A stretch of 41,369 nucleotides of DNA from an uncultured Acetatifactor sp. (GTDB lineage Bacteria > Bacillota > Clostridia > Lachnospirales > Lachnospiraceae): the NCBI GenBank assembly GCA_934394815.1, contig CAKRRD010000026.1, forward strand, positions 1 through 41,369, read 5' to 3'. Positions 32,280 to 40,992 of this stretch are shown one piece after another. Both the position numbers and the translations under genes were made by a program. Position 1 is the first letter of the stretch; each line of letters opens with the position of its first letter. The notes beneath the pieces are model-generated. The model had not been told where the DNA came from and searched no databases. It saw nothing but the letters and a program-made list of their open reading frames with translations.

Positions 32280-32871
32280 ATCCCCGCAGCGCGGAACGCA
32301 AGCCTTCCGCCTGATGGATCAGATCGGCAATCTTGTCATATTCTGCCCGGCCCGCATAGATTTTTGCCAGTGCGTAGTAAGTATGGCTGACATCTGTGCC
32401 GATAGAAACAGCGTAGGCCAGAACCGTTTCGGCATCCCCGGTAAGATCCGCTTTCCACAGAAGATCCGCCCATTGCTGCAGGGTACGCACCAGCGTGGTG
32501 TAATTCTGATCGTACTGGGACAGGGGTGTGATGTTGGCGGTACCGTATTCCAGTTTCAGATCCGTATTGGTATATCCTGTGAGATTTACGATGGGCTGTG
32601 TGGACAGATAGGTCAAAAGTTCCGTATATTCCCGGACTTTCTCATCTTCCGGCAGGACACCCATGGGAAGCTTATCCAGAGGAATCTTCACATAATCCAG
32701 GCCGTCGAGGGATTTTTTGCGGACGGAGTTGGCTCTTTTCTCCCGATCCCAGAATTCCCGCTCTTTTTTCTCGGCGATGACACGCTGGCGCCTGGTACTC
32801 TGTGCCACGATGAGAACGGTATACACAAAGACAATAAATATGATTAGACTTGCCAAAAACTTTAAACTCAT
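32221..32871 (-). CDS. Membrane-anchored hypothetical protein
   Basis: The 216-residue protein has a single N-terminal membrane segment (LASLIIFIVFVYTVLIVA, residues about 6-23), a Lys/Arg/Glu-rich coiled-coil-like stretch (26-55) and a soluble domain with helical pairs resembling TPR units (ADLLWKADLTGDAETVLAYA and TYYALAKIYAGRAEYDKIAD). I do not recognise a named family. AAAGGA lies before the ATG. It is convergent with the exonuclease gene, overlapping its end by 59 bases, and divergent from the 35-residue gene at 32929, whose promoter lies inside its first codons. Confidence 0.65.
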   Translation of the reverse strand: MSLKFLASLIIFIVFVYTVLIVAQSTRRQRVIAEKKEREFWDREKRANSVRKKSLDGLDYVKIPLDKLPMGVLPEDEKVREYTELLTYLSTQPIVNLTGYTNTDLKLEYGTANITPLSQYDQNYTTLVRTLQQWADLLWKADLTGDAETVLAYAVSIGTDVSHTYYALAKIYAGRAEYDKIADLIHQAEGLRSALRGSIVRTLQESYPQASRPHCG

Positions 32872-32878
32872 ATATAAT
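32850..32878 (+). promoter_or_regulatory. Promoter of the 35-residue membrane peptide gene
   Basis: TTGCCA (32850-32855), a 17-base spacer and consensus TATAAT (32873-32878). It lies within and just upstream of the start of the divergent gene. Confidence 0.6.
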
Positions 32879-32928
32879 ATCCTTTCAGAACAAAAGCCAT
32901 TTTTTGAAGTATTTACGGAGGTTAAGCC

Positions 32929-33036
32929 ATGTTTAATATGAATAATAAAAAGACAAAACAGCGGATCTCCGCAGCCATTATCGTGCTGCTCGTAATCGCT
33001 ATGATCGTACCTACTATAACATCTATTTTCTACTAA
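32929..33036 (+). CDS. 35-residue single-pass membrane peptide
   Basis: The 35-codon gene begins at ATG 32929 with GGAGG (32917-32921) seven bases upstream and ends at TAA 33034-33036. The product has a polar, basic N-terminus (NMNNKKTKQRIS) and one hydrophobic segment (AAIIVLLVIAMIVPTITSIF). It has a good promoter, so it is likely a real gene. I know no function. It lies 56 bases upstream of the VanW gene and may be co-transcribed with it. Confidence 0.6.
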   Translation: MFNMNNKKTKQRISAAIIVLLVIAMIVPTITSIFY

Positions 33037-33092
33037 TTCAACTGTAGCCGGAATGGTAGATGGAACCGGGAAATGAGGGCCATAGAAGTATT

Positions 33093-34571
33093 ATGAAAAA
33101 AATGTATCGCAAGGGAATGCAGGGTGTTTTACTGTTGTCACTGACATTGCTGTTCGGCATGACAGTGCAGGCGAAGACAGAGGACACCATTAAGACAGGA
33201 ATCTATGCCGGGGATGTGGAACTGTCCGGAATGACGGCAGAAGAAGCCACGGCAGCCATCGAAGAGCATGTGGAGAGCCTGAAAGAGGTAGAGATCACGC
33301 TGATTGCGGCCAACGATCATCAGGTGACCACCACGGCCGGAGATCTGGGTGTGACCTGGAAGAATCCGGAACTGGTGCAGGAAGCACTGGAGCTGGGAAC
33401 CCACGGAAATGTGATTGAGCGTTATAAGATCCTGATGGATCTGCAGCATGAGAATTATGTATATCCGATGGAACTGGATTTTGATCTGCAGGCGATCAAC
33501 GATCTGCTGACCAGATGTACCAAATACGATCAGGAAGCCATCAATGTCTCTCTGAAGAGAGAGGGCGGCAAATTCACGGTGGTACAGGGCCAGACAGGTT
33601 ATGTGCTGGATGTGGAGAAATCCATTGACACTGTGTATAATTATCTGACGGAAGAATGGGATCATGAGCCTTGCAGTATCCCTTTGGAGATCGTGGTGGC
33701 TGAGCCGAAGGGCAGCGCCGAGGAACTGGCACAGGTAACGGATGTGCTGGGAAGCTTTACAACATCGTTTAAGACGTCTGGTTCCGCCAGAAGTGCCAAT
33801 GTGACCAACGGCTGTAATCTGATCAACGGAACGACTTTATATCCCGGAGAGGAATTCTCCACTTACAAGACAGTATCTCCTTTTTCCGAGGCAAACGGTT
33901 ATTACATGGCCGGTTCCTATGTCAGCGGTAAGGTAGTAGACAGTCTGGGCGGAGGAATCTGTCAGGTATCCACAACATTATATAATGCAGTATTACTGTC
34001 TGAACTGGAAGTGACGGAGCGTTACAACCACTCCATGATCGTATCCTATGTGGATCCTTCCGCAGATGCAGCTATCGCGGAGAGCTCCGGCAAGGACTTC
34101 AAGTTCGTAAACAATACGGATTATCCGATTTATATTGAAGGTTATACTCATGACAAGCAGATCACTTTCAACATCTATGGCAAAGAGACCAGAGATGCCG
34201 GACATTCGGTCCGTTATGAAAGTGAAGTATTGGAAACCATCACTCCTCCTGCAGATCAGATCTATGCGGATGCCGGACAGCCCATTGGTTATATTGTGAC
34301 TGAGAGTGCACATATCGGCTACAAGGCAAGACTGTGGAAGATCACACTGGAAAACGGTGTAGAGGTCAGCAGAGAGCAGGTCAACAGCAGTAACTACAAG
34401 ATGGTGCCCCGCAGCGCTACCGTAGGAACTGCAACAGCAGATCCGCAGGCGTATGAGGAGATCATGGCAGCCATCGGCACAGCCAATATTGATCATGTGA
34501 AAAACGTGGCAGCAGCATTGAATGCCAGAGCGGCAGCGGCTGCACAGGAGACAGAAATCGTAGACGACTAA
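33093..34571 (+). CDS. Exported VanW family protein
   Basis: The 492-residue protein has an N-terminal signal peptide (basic MKKMYRKG, hydrophobic VLLLSLTLLFGMTV, cleavage near VQA-KT). A peptidoglycan-binding-like domain of the YoaR type spans about 30-200 (ELSGMTAEEATAAIEEHVES), then a VanW domain (about 230-370) has NGTTLYPGEEFSTY and GGGICQVSTTLYNAVLLS. VanW proteins are linked to the cell surface but have no proven reaction. An ATG at 33060 would add 11 residues before the signal; ribosome sites are weak for both and I prefer the one giving a normal signal peptide. An Ala-rich tail follows. Confidence 0.8.
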   Translation: MKKMYRKGMQGVLLLSLTLLFGMTVQAKTEDTIKTGIYAGDVELSGMTAEEATAAIEEHVESLKEVEITLIAANDHQVTTTAGDLGVTWKNPELVQEALELGTHGNVIERYKILMDLQHENYVYPMELDFDLQAINDLLTRCTKYDQEAINVSLKREGGKFTVVQGQTGYVLDVEKSIDTVYNYLTEEWDHEPCSIPLEIVVAEPKGSAEELAQVTDVLGSFTTSFKTSGSARSANVTNGCNLINGTTLYPGEEFSTYKTVSPFSEANGYYMAGSYVSGKVVDSLGGGICQVSTTLYNAVLLSELEVTERYNHSMIVSYVDPSADAAIAESSGKDFKFVNNTDYPIYIEGYTHDKQITFNIYGKETRDAGHSVRYESEVLETITPPADQIYADAGQPIGYIVTESAHIGYKARLWKITLENGVEVSREQVNSSNYKMVPRSATVGTATADPQAYEEIMAAIGTANIDHVKNVAAALNARAAAAAQETEIVDD

Positions 34572-34581
34572 AGGTGACATA

Positions 34582-35616
34582 ATGAAGAGCGGTAAAGTAC
34601 CCGTGAACGTATTGAAACGTTCCGTTCTCAGACAACTGAAAAATAAAAGGTCGGAAATAGCAAATAGCGCAGGTCTGGGGGCAGACTGCGCTATTTTTGA
34701 ACCATTTACCGGGGGACAGCTGGTGACCTGTGTTCAGGAGGGCGTAGTAGAACTTTGTTGCGAGAATGATCTGGCAGAAGCGGAGAGAGAGGATCCGTCC
34801 GTGATGCCCATGGGTCGTATATTCCGGAAATGTGCCAATAATCTGGCGGTGGCGGGGGCGGAACCTGTGGCGGCAGAACTGGTGGTCTTCCTGCCGGAGA
34901 GCGTCGAAGAACCGGAACTGAAGGCGCTGATGGCGGAAGCGGAGGAAACAGCCGCGGAATTAAACATCCAGATCATTGGTGGCCAGACCAGAGTGAGTTC
35001 CGCAGTACGGCAGCCCCTTGCCACGGTGACCGGGTATGGAATCCGCAAGGCAGAAACGGTACAGGCGGATGCCCGGAGGAAGCTGGCGGGACAGGAAATT
35101 ATTATTACCAAGTGGATCGGCCTGGAGGGCACCGCAGATCTGGCGGCCCGGAACCAGGAGGGGCTTCTGACAAGATACCCGGCGTATCTGGTGGAAGAGG
35201 CCGCGGCGTTTGACTGGTATTATTCTATTTTACCGGAGGCCGCTACCGCCGTGAAGTCCGGCGGTTGTACCATGCATGATGCTTCCGAGGGCGGCATTTT
35301 CGCCGGCCTGTGGGAGATGGCAGAGGGTGCAGGTGTTGGACTGACAATAGATATGAAGAAACTTCCTCTCAGACAGGAGACGGTGGAAGTCTGTGAATAC
35401 TGCAATGTGAATCCCTACGAATTGCGATCCGGTGGAAGCCTTATTATCGCAAGCCCGGAGGGAACCGCAGTGGTGGAAGCACTGCAGGCAGAAGGAATCC
35501 CGGCGACGATCGTGGGGAGATTCACCGACAGTAATGACCGTCTGATCCTGAACGAGGACGAGACCCGTTATATGGATCGCCCCCAGAGAGATGAGATCTA
35601 TAAAGAAGCAGAATAA
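34582..35616 (+). CDS. AIR synthase-related (PurM/HypE-like) protein
   Basis: The 344-residue protein has the two-domain PurM/HypE/ThiL fold. The N-terminal ATP-binding part has GLGADCAIFEP and MPMGRIFRKCANNLAVAGAEP, and the C-terminal part has MHDASEGGIFAGLWEMAEGAG and ELRSGGSLIIASPEG. Members hydrolyse ATP to activate a substrate oxygen. There are no hyp genes nearby, so a hydrogenase role is unsupported. It lies 14 bases before an Lrp-type regulator and an aminotransferase, suggesting amino acid related metabolism. The function is unknown. Confidence 0.75.
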   Translation: MKSGKVPVNVLKRSVLRQLKNKRSEIANSAGLGADCAIFEPFTGGQLVTCVQEGVVELCCENDLAEAEREDPSVMPMGRIFRKCANNLAVAGAEPVAAELVVFLPESVEEPELKALMAEAEETAAELNIQIIGGQTRVSSAVRQPLATVTGYGIRKAETVQADARRKLAGQEIIITKWIGLEGTADLAARNQEGLLTRYPAYLVEEAAAFDWYYSILPEAATAVKSGGCTMHDASEGGIFAGLWEMAEGAGVGLTIDMKKLPLRQETVEVCEYCNVNPYELRSGGSLIIASPEGTAVVEALQAEGIPATIVGRFTDSNDRLILNEDETRYMDRPQRDEIYKEAE

Positions 35617-35630
35617 AAGGAGATAGTGGC

Positions 35631-36113
35631 ATGAGAGAAGAATTATTAGCGATCATAGAGAAGAACAGCAGGATCGACCTGAAGGAACTGGCAGTGATCC
35701 TGGGCGTGGAAGAGATCGATGTGGTAAATGAACTGGCAGCACTGGAAGCAGAGGGGATCATCTGCGGTTATCATACCCTGATCAACTGGGAGAAGACAGA
35801 CATTGAAAAAGTAAGTGCTCTGATCGAGGTACGTGTGACTCCCCAGAGAGGCCAGGGCTTTGACAGCATTGCGGAGCGTATCTACAAATATCCCGAGGTC
35901 CGGAGCGTATATCTGATGTCCGGAGCGTATGATCTGATGGTCATTCTGGAGGGTAAGACCCTGCGTGAGGTATCTAATTTTGTATCTGACAAGTTGTCCA
36001 CACTGGATTCCGTGCTGAGTACAGCAACGCATTTTATCCTGAAGAAATACAAGGATCACGGAACCGCATTTGCTACGAAAAAAGAAGATGAAAGAGAGAT
36101 GATCACTCCATGA
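35631..36113 (+). CDS. Lrp/AsnC family transcriptional regulator
   Basis: The 160-residue regulator has an N-terminal HTH (IDLKELAVILGVEEIDVVNEL, about 15-35) and a C-terminal RAM/AsnC ligand domain with VRSVYLMSGAYDLMVIL. AGGAG precedes the ATG. Its stop overlaps the aminotransferase start in an ATGA tetramer, so the two are translated together. Lrp-type proteins usually bind amino acids; the coupled aminotransferase supports an amino acid ligand. Confidence 0.88.
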   Translation: MREELLAIIEKNSRIDLKELAVILGVEEIDVVNELAALEAEGIICGYHTLINWEKTDIEKVSALIEVRVTPQRGQGFDSIAERIYKYPEVRSVYLMSGAYDLMVILEGKTLREVSNFVSDKLSTLDSVLSTATHFILKKYKDHGTAFATKKEDEREMITP

Positions 36114-37288
36114 GAAATCCATTAGCAGATAAAGTAGTGGATATCAAACCATCGGGTATCCGCAAATTTTTTGACATTGTAAGCGAGATGCAGGATGCCA
36201 TCTCACTCGGTGTGGGAGAACCGGACTTTGATACTCCCTGGCACATCCGGGACGAGGGAATCTATTCCCTGGAGAAGGGAAGAACCTTCTATACCTCCAA
36301 TGCGGGTCTGAAGGATCTGCGTCAGGAGATCTGCAACACGATCCGGAGAAAACAGGGTGTGACCTACGACTGGCAGCATGAAGTGCTGGTAACGGTAGGG
36401 GGTTCCGAGGCTATCGACATCGGATTGCGTGCCATGTGTAATCCGGGAGATGAAGTGCTGATTCCACAGCCCAGTTATGTATCCTATGAACCCTGTGCGA
36501 TTCTGGCGGGGGCAACGCCGGTGATCATTGATCTGAAGGCAGAGAATGAGTTTCGTCTGACTGCAGAGGAACTGGAAGCAGCCATTACGGACAAGACGAA
36601 AGTCCTGATCCTTCCTTTCCCGAACAATCCTACCGGTGCCATTATGGAGAAGTCCGATCTGGAAGCTATTGCGAAGATTATCGAAGAACATGACATATTT
36701 GTCATGTCCGATGAGATCTATTCAGAGCTTACCTATAAAGAAAAACATGTTTCCATCATCAGTCTGCCCGGCATGAAGGAGAGAACCGTTTATATCAACG
36801 GTTTCTCCAAAGCATATGCTATGACCGGATGGAGATTGGGATACTGTTGCGGACCCGCAGCCATCATTCAGCAGATGACGAAGATCCATCAGTTTGCCAT
36901 CATGTGTGCTCCCACCACCAGCCAGTATGCGGCTGTGGAAGCTTTGAAAAACGGAGATCCCGATATTGAGGAAATGCGTACGGCCTATAACCAGAGAAGG
37001 CGTTTTCTGATGAATGCGTTCCGCGAGATGGGACTGGAATGCTTCGAGCCTTATGGTGCATTCTATGTATTCCCCTGCATCAAGGAATTCGGCATGACCA
37101 GTGAAGAGTTCGCCACCCGCTTCCTGGAGGAAGAAAAAGTAGCTGCCGTGCCCGGAACGGCATTCGGTGACAGCGGCGAAGGCTATCTGAGAATCTCCTA
37201 TGCGTATTCCCTGGAGAAGCTGAAGATCGCCATCGGCAGACTGGGACATTTTGTAGAAAAATTAAGAGCAGAACAAAATAATAAATAA
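36110..37288 (+). CDS. Class I/II PLP-dependent aminotransferase
   Basis: This 392-residue fold-type I aminotransferase of the aspartate aminotransferase superfamily has FPNNPTGA near residue 165, the PLP lysine in INGFSKAYAMTGWRLGY and a final YLRISYAYS. It is coupled to the preceding Lrp regulator by a four-base overlap. Substrate cannot be set from the sequence; MalY/PatA-type and alanine or aromatic transaminases are close relatives. Confidence 0.9.
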   Translation: MRNPLADKVVDIKPSGIRKFFDIVSEMQDAISLGVGEPDFDTPWHIRDEGIYSLEKGRTFYTSNAGLKDLRQEICNTIRRKQGVTYDWQHEVLVTVGGSEAIDIGLRAMCNPGDEVLIPQPSYVSYEPCAILAGATPVIIDLKAENEFRLTAEELEAAITDKTKVLILPFPNNPTGAIMEKSDLEAIAKIIEEHDIFVMSDEIYSELTYKEKHVSIISLPGMKERTVYINGFSKAYAMTGWRLGYCCGPAAIIQQMTKIHQFAIMCAPTTSQYAAVEALKNGDPDIEEMRTAYNQRRRFLMNAFREMGLECFEPYGAFYVFPCIKEFGMTSEEFATRFLEEEKVAAVPGTAFGDSGEGYLRISYAYSLEKLKIAIGRLGHFVEKLRAEQNNK

Positions 37289-37297
37289 GGCATTCTA

Positions 37298-37344
37298 AGT
37301 AACTATTCGGAACCACAGGCTGTAAGTGGCGCTGAATAGTTACT
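37298..37344. repeat. 11-bp perfect inverted repeat, stem-loop element
   Basis: AGTAACTATTC (37298-37308) and GAATAGTTACT (37334-37344) are perfect reverse complements around 25 bases that contain a second small stem (CCAC/GTGG). There is no T-run, so it is not a standard terminator. It fills most of the gap between the aminotransferase and trmL. Confidence 0.65.
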
Positions 37345-37363
37345 ATGCTGTAGAGGATAAATT

Positions 37364-37867
37364 ATGCATATTATATTACACCAGCCGGAGATCCCGGCAA
37401 ACACCGGAAATATCGGAAGAACCTGTGTGGCTACCGGCACCAGCCTGCACCTGATCGAGCCCCTCGGCTTCCGGCTGAATGAAAAAGAGATCAAGAGAGC
37501 CGGTATGGATTACTGGCAGCATCTGGATGTCACCAGATATATGAATTTTCAGGAGTTCCGGGAAATGCATCCCGGAGCGAAGATCTGGATGGCCACCACA
37601 AAGGCGCACCAGACCTACACTGATGTGAAATTCGGACCGGACGATTACATCATGTTCGGCAAGGAAAGCGCCGGAATCCCCGAAGAGATCCTTGTAGAGC
37701 ATGAAGAGACCTGCATACGTATCCCTATGCTTCCCGAGATCCGTTCCCTGAATCTGTCCAATTCCGTAGCGATTGTATTATATGAGGCGCTCAGACAGCA
37801 GGGATTTGAGAGCATGCAGAGGGATGGAGAATTGCACAGACTGCACTGGAAAGGAAACAGTAAATGA
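37364..37867 (+). CDS. trmL: tRNA (cytidine(34)-2'-O)-methyltransferase TrmL
   Basis: This 167-residue SPOUT methyltransferase modifies the wobble nucleotide of leucine tRNAs. Motifs are NTGNIGRTCVATG (motif 1), MFGKESAGIPEEIL (motif 2) and the knot-forming IPMLPEIRSLNLSNSVAIVL (motif 3). The length is normal for the family. Its stop overlaps the ATG of the PucR-type gene (ATGA), an unusual partnership of a tRNA enzyme with a purine-type regulator. Confidence 0.93.
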   Translation: MHIILHQPEIPANTGNIGRTCVATGTSLHLIEPLGFRLNEKEIKRAGMDYWQHLDVTRYMNFQEFREMHPGAKIWMATTKAHQTYTDVKFGPDDYIMFGKESAGIPEEILVEHEETCIRIPMLPEIRSLNLSNSVAIVLYEALRQQGFESMQRDGELHRLHWKGNSK

Positions 37868-39462
37868 GTGTAACGGTAGCGGATCTTTTGAAATTACCAT
37901 CATTACGCAATGCCGAAGTGGTTGCCGGAAAGCAGGGACTTAACCGGATTGTCACGTCGGTATCTGTGCTGGAATATGCGGAACCCAGTTTTTTGCAGGA
38001 TGAACTGTTTCAAAATATTGAATTTTTTGGGAGTGAAATTGTAATTACGGCATTTGCTAATATCCGTGACAATGTAGAAGCACAATGTGCCAATATTATT
38101 CGTCTGAATGAAGCCGGTGAAGTTGGACTGATTTTATATTATGTGGGGATATTATTAGACAAAATAGATTCCAGACTTATTCGTCTTGCAGATAGTCTTG
38201 GATTTATATTGATCTGCATGCCAAAAGGCAGATTGGATCTGCGTTATAGTGAAGCAATTTGTGATATTATGGGTGAAATCTATCAGGATCAGACTTCCAA
38301 TGTGGCATTTACGGCAGATATCTTGGAGCGTATTACGCATCTTCCGGTTCATCAGAGAACGGTTGATACCGTATTCAAAATGCTTTCTGACAGATTGCAC
38401 TTGTCGTTGTTTCTTGTCAGTGAGAACGGTGCTGTGTTAAATGCTATTACATGGCCCAGAACGTTAGTTGATGATATTCTGCGGGAATTGCCCGATATTA
38501 TTGCCTGCAAGGCAGTTAGGGAACCGATTAGATTGCCGTTGCTTAATGGAATATGGGTATTGATGATGACCGTCATGGTTGAAAGCAGACCAATGTCCTT
38601 ATATTTGTTGGATTCGTCAGAAGAAAGTCCGGAAACATCACAGATGCAGCAAGTGAAGGAGACCGTGCAATTAGCGTTAAATTTATGGAGTAGCAATCAT
38701 GACAGGGTAGCAGCTACCGAACTTGTCCGCGCTATTTTGCAGGATGAACCCCTAAAGATGCGAAGGCTCGCCGAAATATTCCACATTGATGTAGCGGCAA
38801 TTCATAATATGTGGATTATACATTCGGACAATAAAGAGGAGAATCCTTTTTCAAAAGATATGATACAAGCGGTAACTTCACTTGCCAGAGAGTATACGAC
38901 AACAGTGTTGTGTGATATATATGAAAAGGAGCTTTTTCTTTTTATGGACGGACCGGATTCTTTACAGGAGACCGTCGAACTTTGCACAGCACTGGAGACA
39001 TTAATGGATTGTCAGAAAGTACAAACGGTGATCACTTGCTGTAACCCTTTGGCAAATACGGCGCAGGTTAGAAAAGCTTTTTTAGACAATTCTAATAATA
39101 TTGCATTGCTGCAAAAAATCTTTTTAAGAAAAAAGCATTTTACATTGGATGAGGTTCATTTTGCTGCAAGCTGTAATGAAATCCTTGGTAAAGGGGAACA
39201 GGAAATACAAAAATATGAATCTGTGATAGAGCCGTTACATATGATAAAGGATTGGCCGGAACTGTTGCAGACAATGGAAACCTATCTGTTGGATTGTGAT
39301 TCCAGTGTAACATTGACAGCACAGAAATTATATGTTCATCCGAACACTATAAAATATCGTATAAGAAAATTGTCTGATATTTTTGGAAGACGGATAGATC
39401 AAATGCCGGCAGCGTTTGACTTTTACAGAGCAGTTGCTTTACAACGTATTTTACGTAATTAG
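37864..39462 (+). CDS. PucR-family transcriptional regulator
   Basis: The 532-residue protein has the PucR N-terminal domain (VTVADLLKLPSLRNAEVVAG, residues 3-22), a central ligand or dimerisation region and the C-terminal PucR HTH (LTAQKLYVHPNTIKYRIRKL near 487-506). PucR of B. subtilis activates purine catabolism. Here the gene directly precedes a CodB-like permease and a DUF917 gene, which it probably controls. It overlaps trmL by four bases and a strong terminator follows. Codon use is more AT-rich than in the preceding genes. Confidence 0.88.
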   Translation: MSVTVADLLKLPSLRNAEVVAGKQGLNRIVTSVSVLEYAEPSFLQDELFQNIEFFGSEIVITAFANIRDNVEAQCANIIRLNEAGEVGLILYYVGILLDKIDSRLIRLADSLGFILICMPKGRLDLRYSEAICDIMGEIYQDQTSNVAFTADILERITHLPVHQRTVDTVFKMLSDRLHLSLFLVSENGAVLNAITWPRTLVDDILRELPDIIACKAVREPIRLPLLNGIWVLMMTVMVESRPMSLYLLDSSEESPETSQMQQVKETVQLALNLWSSNHDRVAATELVRAILQDEPLKMRRLAEIFHIDVAAIHNMWIIHSDNKEENPFSKDMIQAVTSLAREYTTTVLCDIYEKELFLFMDGPDSLQETVELCTALETLMDCQKVQTVITCCNPLANTAQVRKAFLDNSNNIALLQKIFLRKKHFTLDEVHFAASCNEILGKGEQEIQKYESVIEPLHMIKDWPELLQTMETYLLDCDSSVTLTAQKLYVHPNTIKYRIRKLSDIFGRRIDQMPAAFDFYRAVALQRILRN

Positions 39463-39504
39463 TAGATATTTACTTCTGTTGATAATAGTATCGTAATTGA
39501 AAAA

Positions 39505-39548
39505 GAGTTTTTTGTTGTCCAATCGGACAATGAAAAACTCTTTTTTTT
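39505..39548 (+). terminator. Intrinsic terminator after the PucR-type gene
   Basis: GAGTTTTT (39505-39512) pairs with AAAAACTC (39533-39540), enclosing TTGTCC-AATC-GGACAA, followed by eight T. A TATAAT at 39559-39564, without a clear -35, may start the permease transcript. Confidence 0.85.
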
Positions 39549-39643
39549 CTTCTTTTTGTATAATGCACAAGTTTTAATGTTTGCATATACTATATTTCAT
39601 ATTTACTAAGAAACAAAAGACAATTATAAAGGAGGAGAATGTT

Positions 39644-40963
39644 ATGAGTGAGAGAAGCAGTGGCTTTGAAATTAAGCCCGAACAGAGACAGAGCTGGGGT
39701 TCTATTGCATTGGTGTGGGCAGGAGGAATGATCTGTGTTCCCTGTCTGATGGTAGGAGGTGTATTGTCCGGAAATGGACTTTCTATTATGCAGATCATAG
39801 CCTCCATTTTTATCGGATATGGATTGATTTGTGCCTATATGATATTCATTGGTATGGCAGCCTGTGATACCGGTATACCGGTAGCTGTTATGGCAGAAGG
39901 AGCCCTTGGAAAACAGGGAGCGCGCTATATTATTAGTCTACTCCTTGCGTTTGCGTGTATCGGGTGGTTTGGAATTCAGTCAGCAACCTGTGGACAGGCA
40001 TTTGCAACCATGGTCGCAAAGATGCTTGGCAAGGATGCAAGTTCTCTGGCAATAGCTATTTCGTCCATTGTATGGGGAATTATTATGCTGGTGACAGCCT
40101 GTGCAGGATTTAAGGGGTTGAAATGGTTGAACTACATAGCGGTACCTCTTCTGGTTATTGTCTGCGTATATGGCGTAATTGCTGGATTAATGGGGAATGA
40201 CGGCTTTAGTAAAATTGCAGCTTACGATCCGGAGAAGTCTGCGGGAATGATATTTGGTATTTCTATGGTTGTGGCATCCTTTGCACTTGGAGGTGTTATT
40301 TCCGGAGATTATTGCCGTTTTGCAAAATCAAGGGCAGATGTCATAAAATCCTCTATCGTAGGAGTTATTCCTGCAGGCTTATTTATGTTGTTGACAGGAG
40401 CATTGTTGAGTCTTGTAACCGGACAGTATGATATTTCCACAATTCTGGTATCCATCGGTCTTCCGCTGGTGGGATTGTTTGCACTGGTGGCTGCTACATG
40501 GACGACCAATGTAACTAATGCTTATTCCGGTGGATTGGCATTGTCAAATCTGCTTGGATTTGACGAAAGCCGTTTCAAATTGACAACGGCAATTGCGGGT
40601 GCAGCAGGTACTTTACTTGCAGCGGTTGGCCTGCTTGGGAAATTTTCGGCATTCCTTACTTTAATGTCTAATCTGATCCCTCCTCTTGCAGGGGTTTTGA
40701 TTGCAGAGTATTGGGTGATTGCCAAGGGCAATAAGGAAAAATTTAAATTAAGAAACGGTTTTTATGCTCCTGGAGTTATATCCTTTGTAATAGGTGCAGT
40801 TGCAGCTTGTATTACTGGTGGTACATTTGCAAATTTCCCCGGTCTTGCAAACATTTCTTTCCTGAATATACCGTTCTTTATCGGACCTGTAAATGGTATT
40901 GTGCTGTCATTGGTGTTGCATATTGTGTTGTCGAAGGTAATGTCGTCAGAGAAAGCTAAGTAG
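39644..40963 (+). CDS. CodB-like cytosine/purine permease (NCS1 family)
   Basis: This 439-residue membrane protein has about twelve hydrophobic segments in the NCS1 pattern. The start is SWGSIALVWAGGMICVPCLM, with CIGWFGIQSATCGQAFA, FALGGVISGDYCRFAKSRAD and TWTTNVTNAYSGGLALSNL following; these match CodB-type cytosine permeases. AGGAGGAGAATGTT precedes ATG 39644; the frame is open upstream to 39581 but without a site. The DUF917 gene starts 29 bases after its stop. Substrate may be cytosine, another nucleobase or a hydantoin-like compound. Confidence 0.88.
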   Translation: MSERSSGFEIKPEQRQSWGSIALVWAGGMICVPCLMVGGVLSGNGLSIMQIIASIFIGYGLICAYMIFIGMAACDTGIPVAVMAEGALGKQGARYIISLLLAFACIGWFGIQSATCGQAFATMVAKMLGKDASSLAIAISSIVWGIIMLVTACAGFKGLKWLNYIAVPLLVIVCVYGVIAGLMGNDGFSKIAAYDPEKSAGMIFGISMVVASFALGGVISGDYCRFAKSRADVIKSSIVGVIPAGLFMLLTGALLSLVTGQYDISTILVSIGLPLVGLFALVAATWTTNVTNAYSGGLALSNLLGFDESRFKLTTAIAGAAGTLLAAVGLLGKFSAFLTLMSNLIPPLAGVLIAEYWVIAKGNKEKFKLRNGFYAPGVISFVIGAVAACITGGTFANFPGLANISFLNIPFFIGPVNGIVLSLVLHIVLSKVMSSEKAK

Positions 40964-40992
40964 AATAAATAAGAGAAAAGGAGAGTAATCAT

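Noticed and set aside
34582..35616. HypE hydrogenase maturation factor
   Set aside because: The fold fits, but no other hyp or hydrogenase genes lie nearby and the motifs do not single out HypE.
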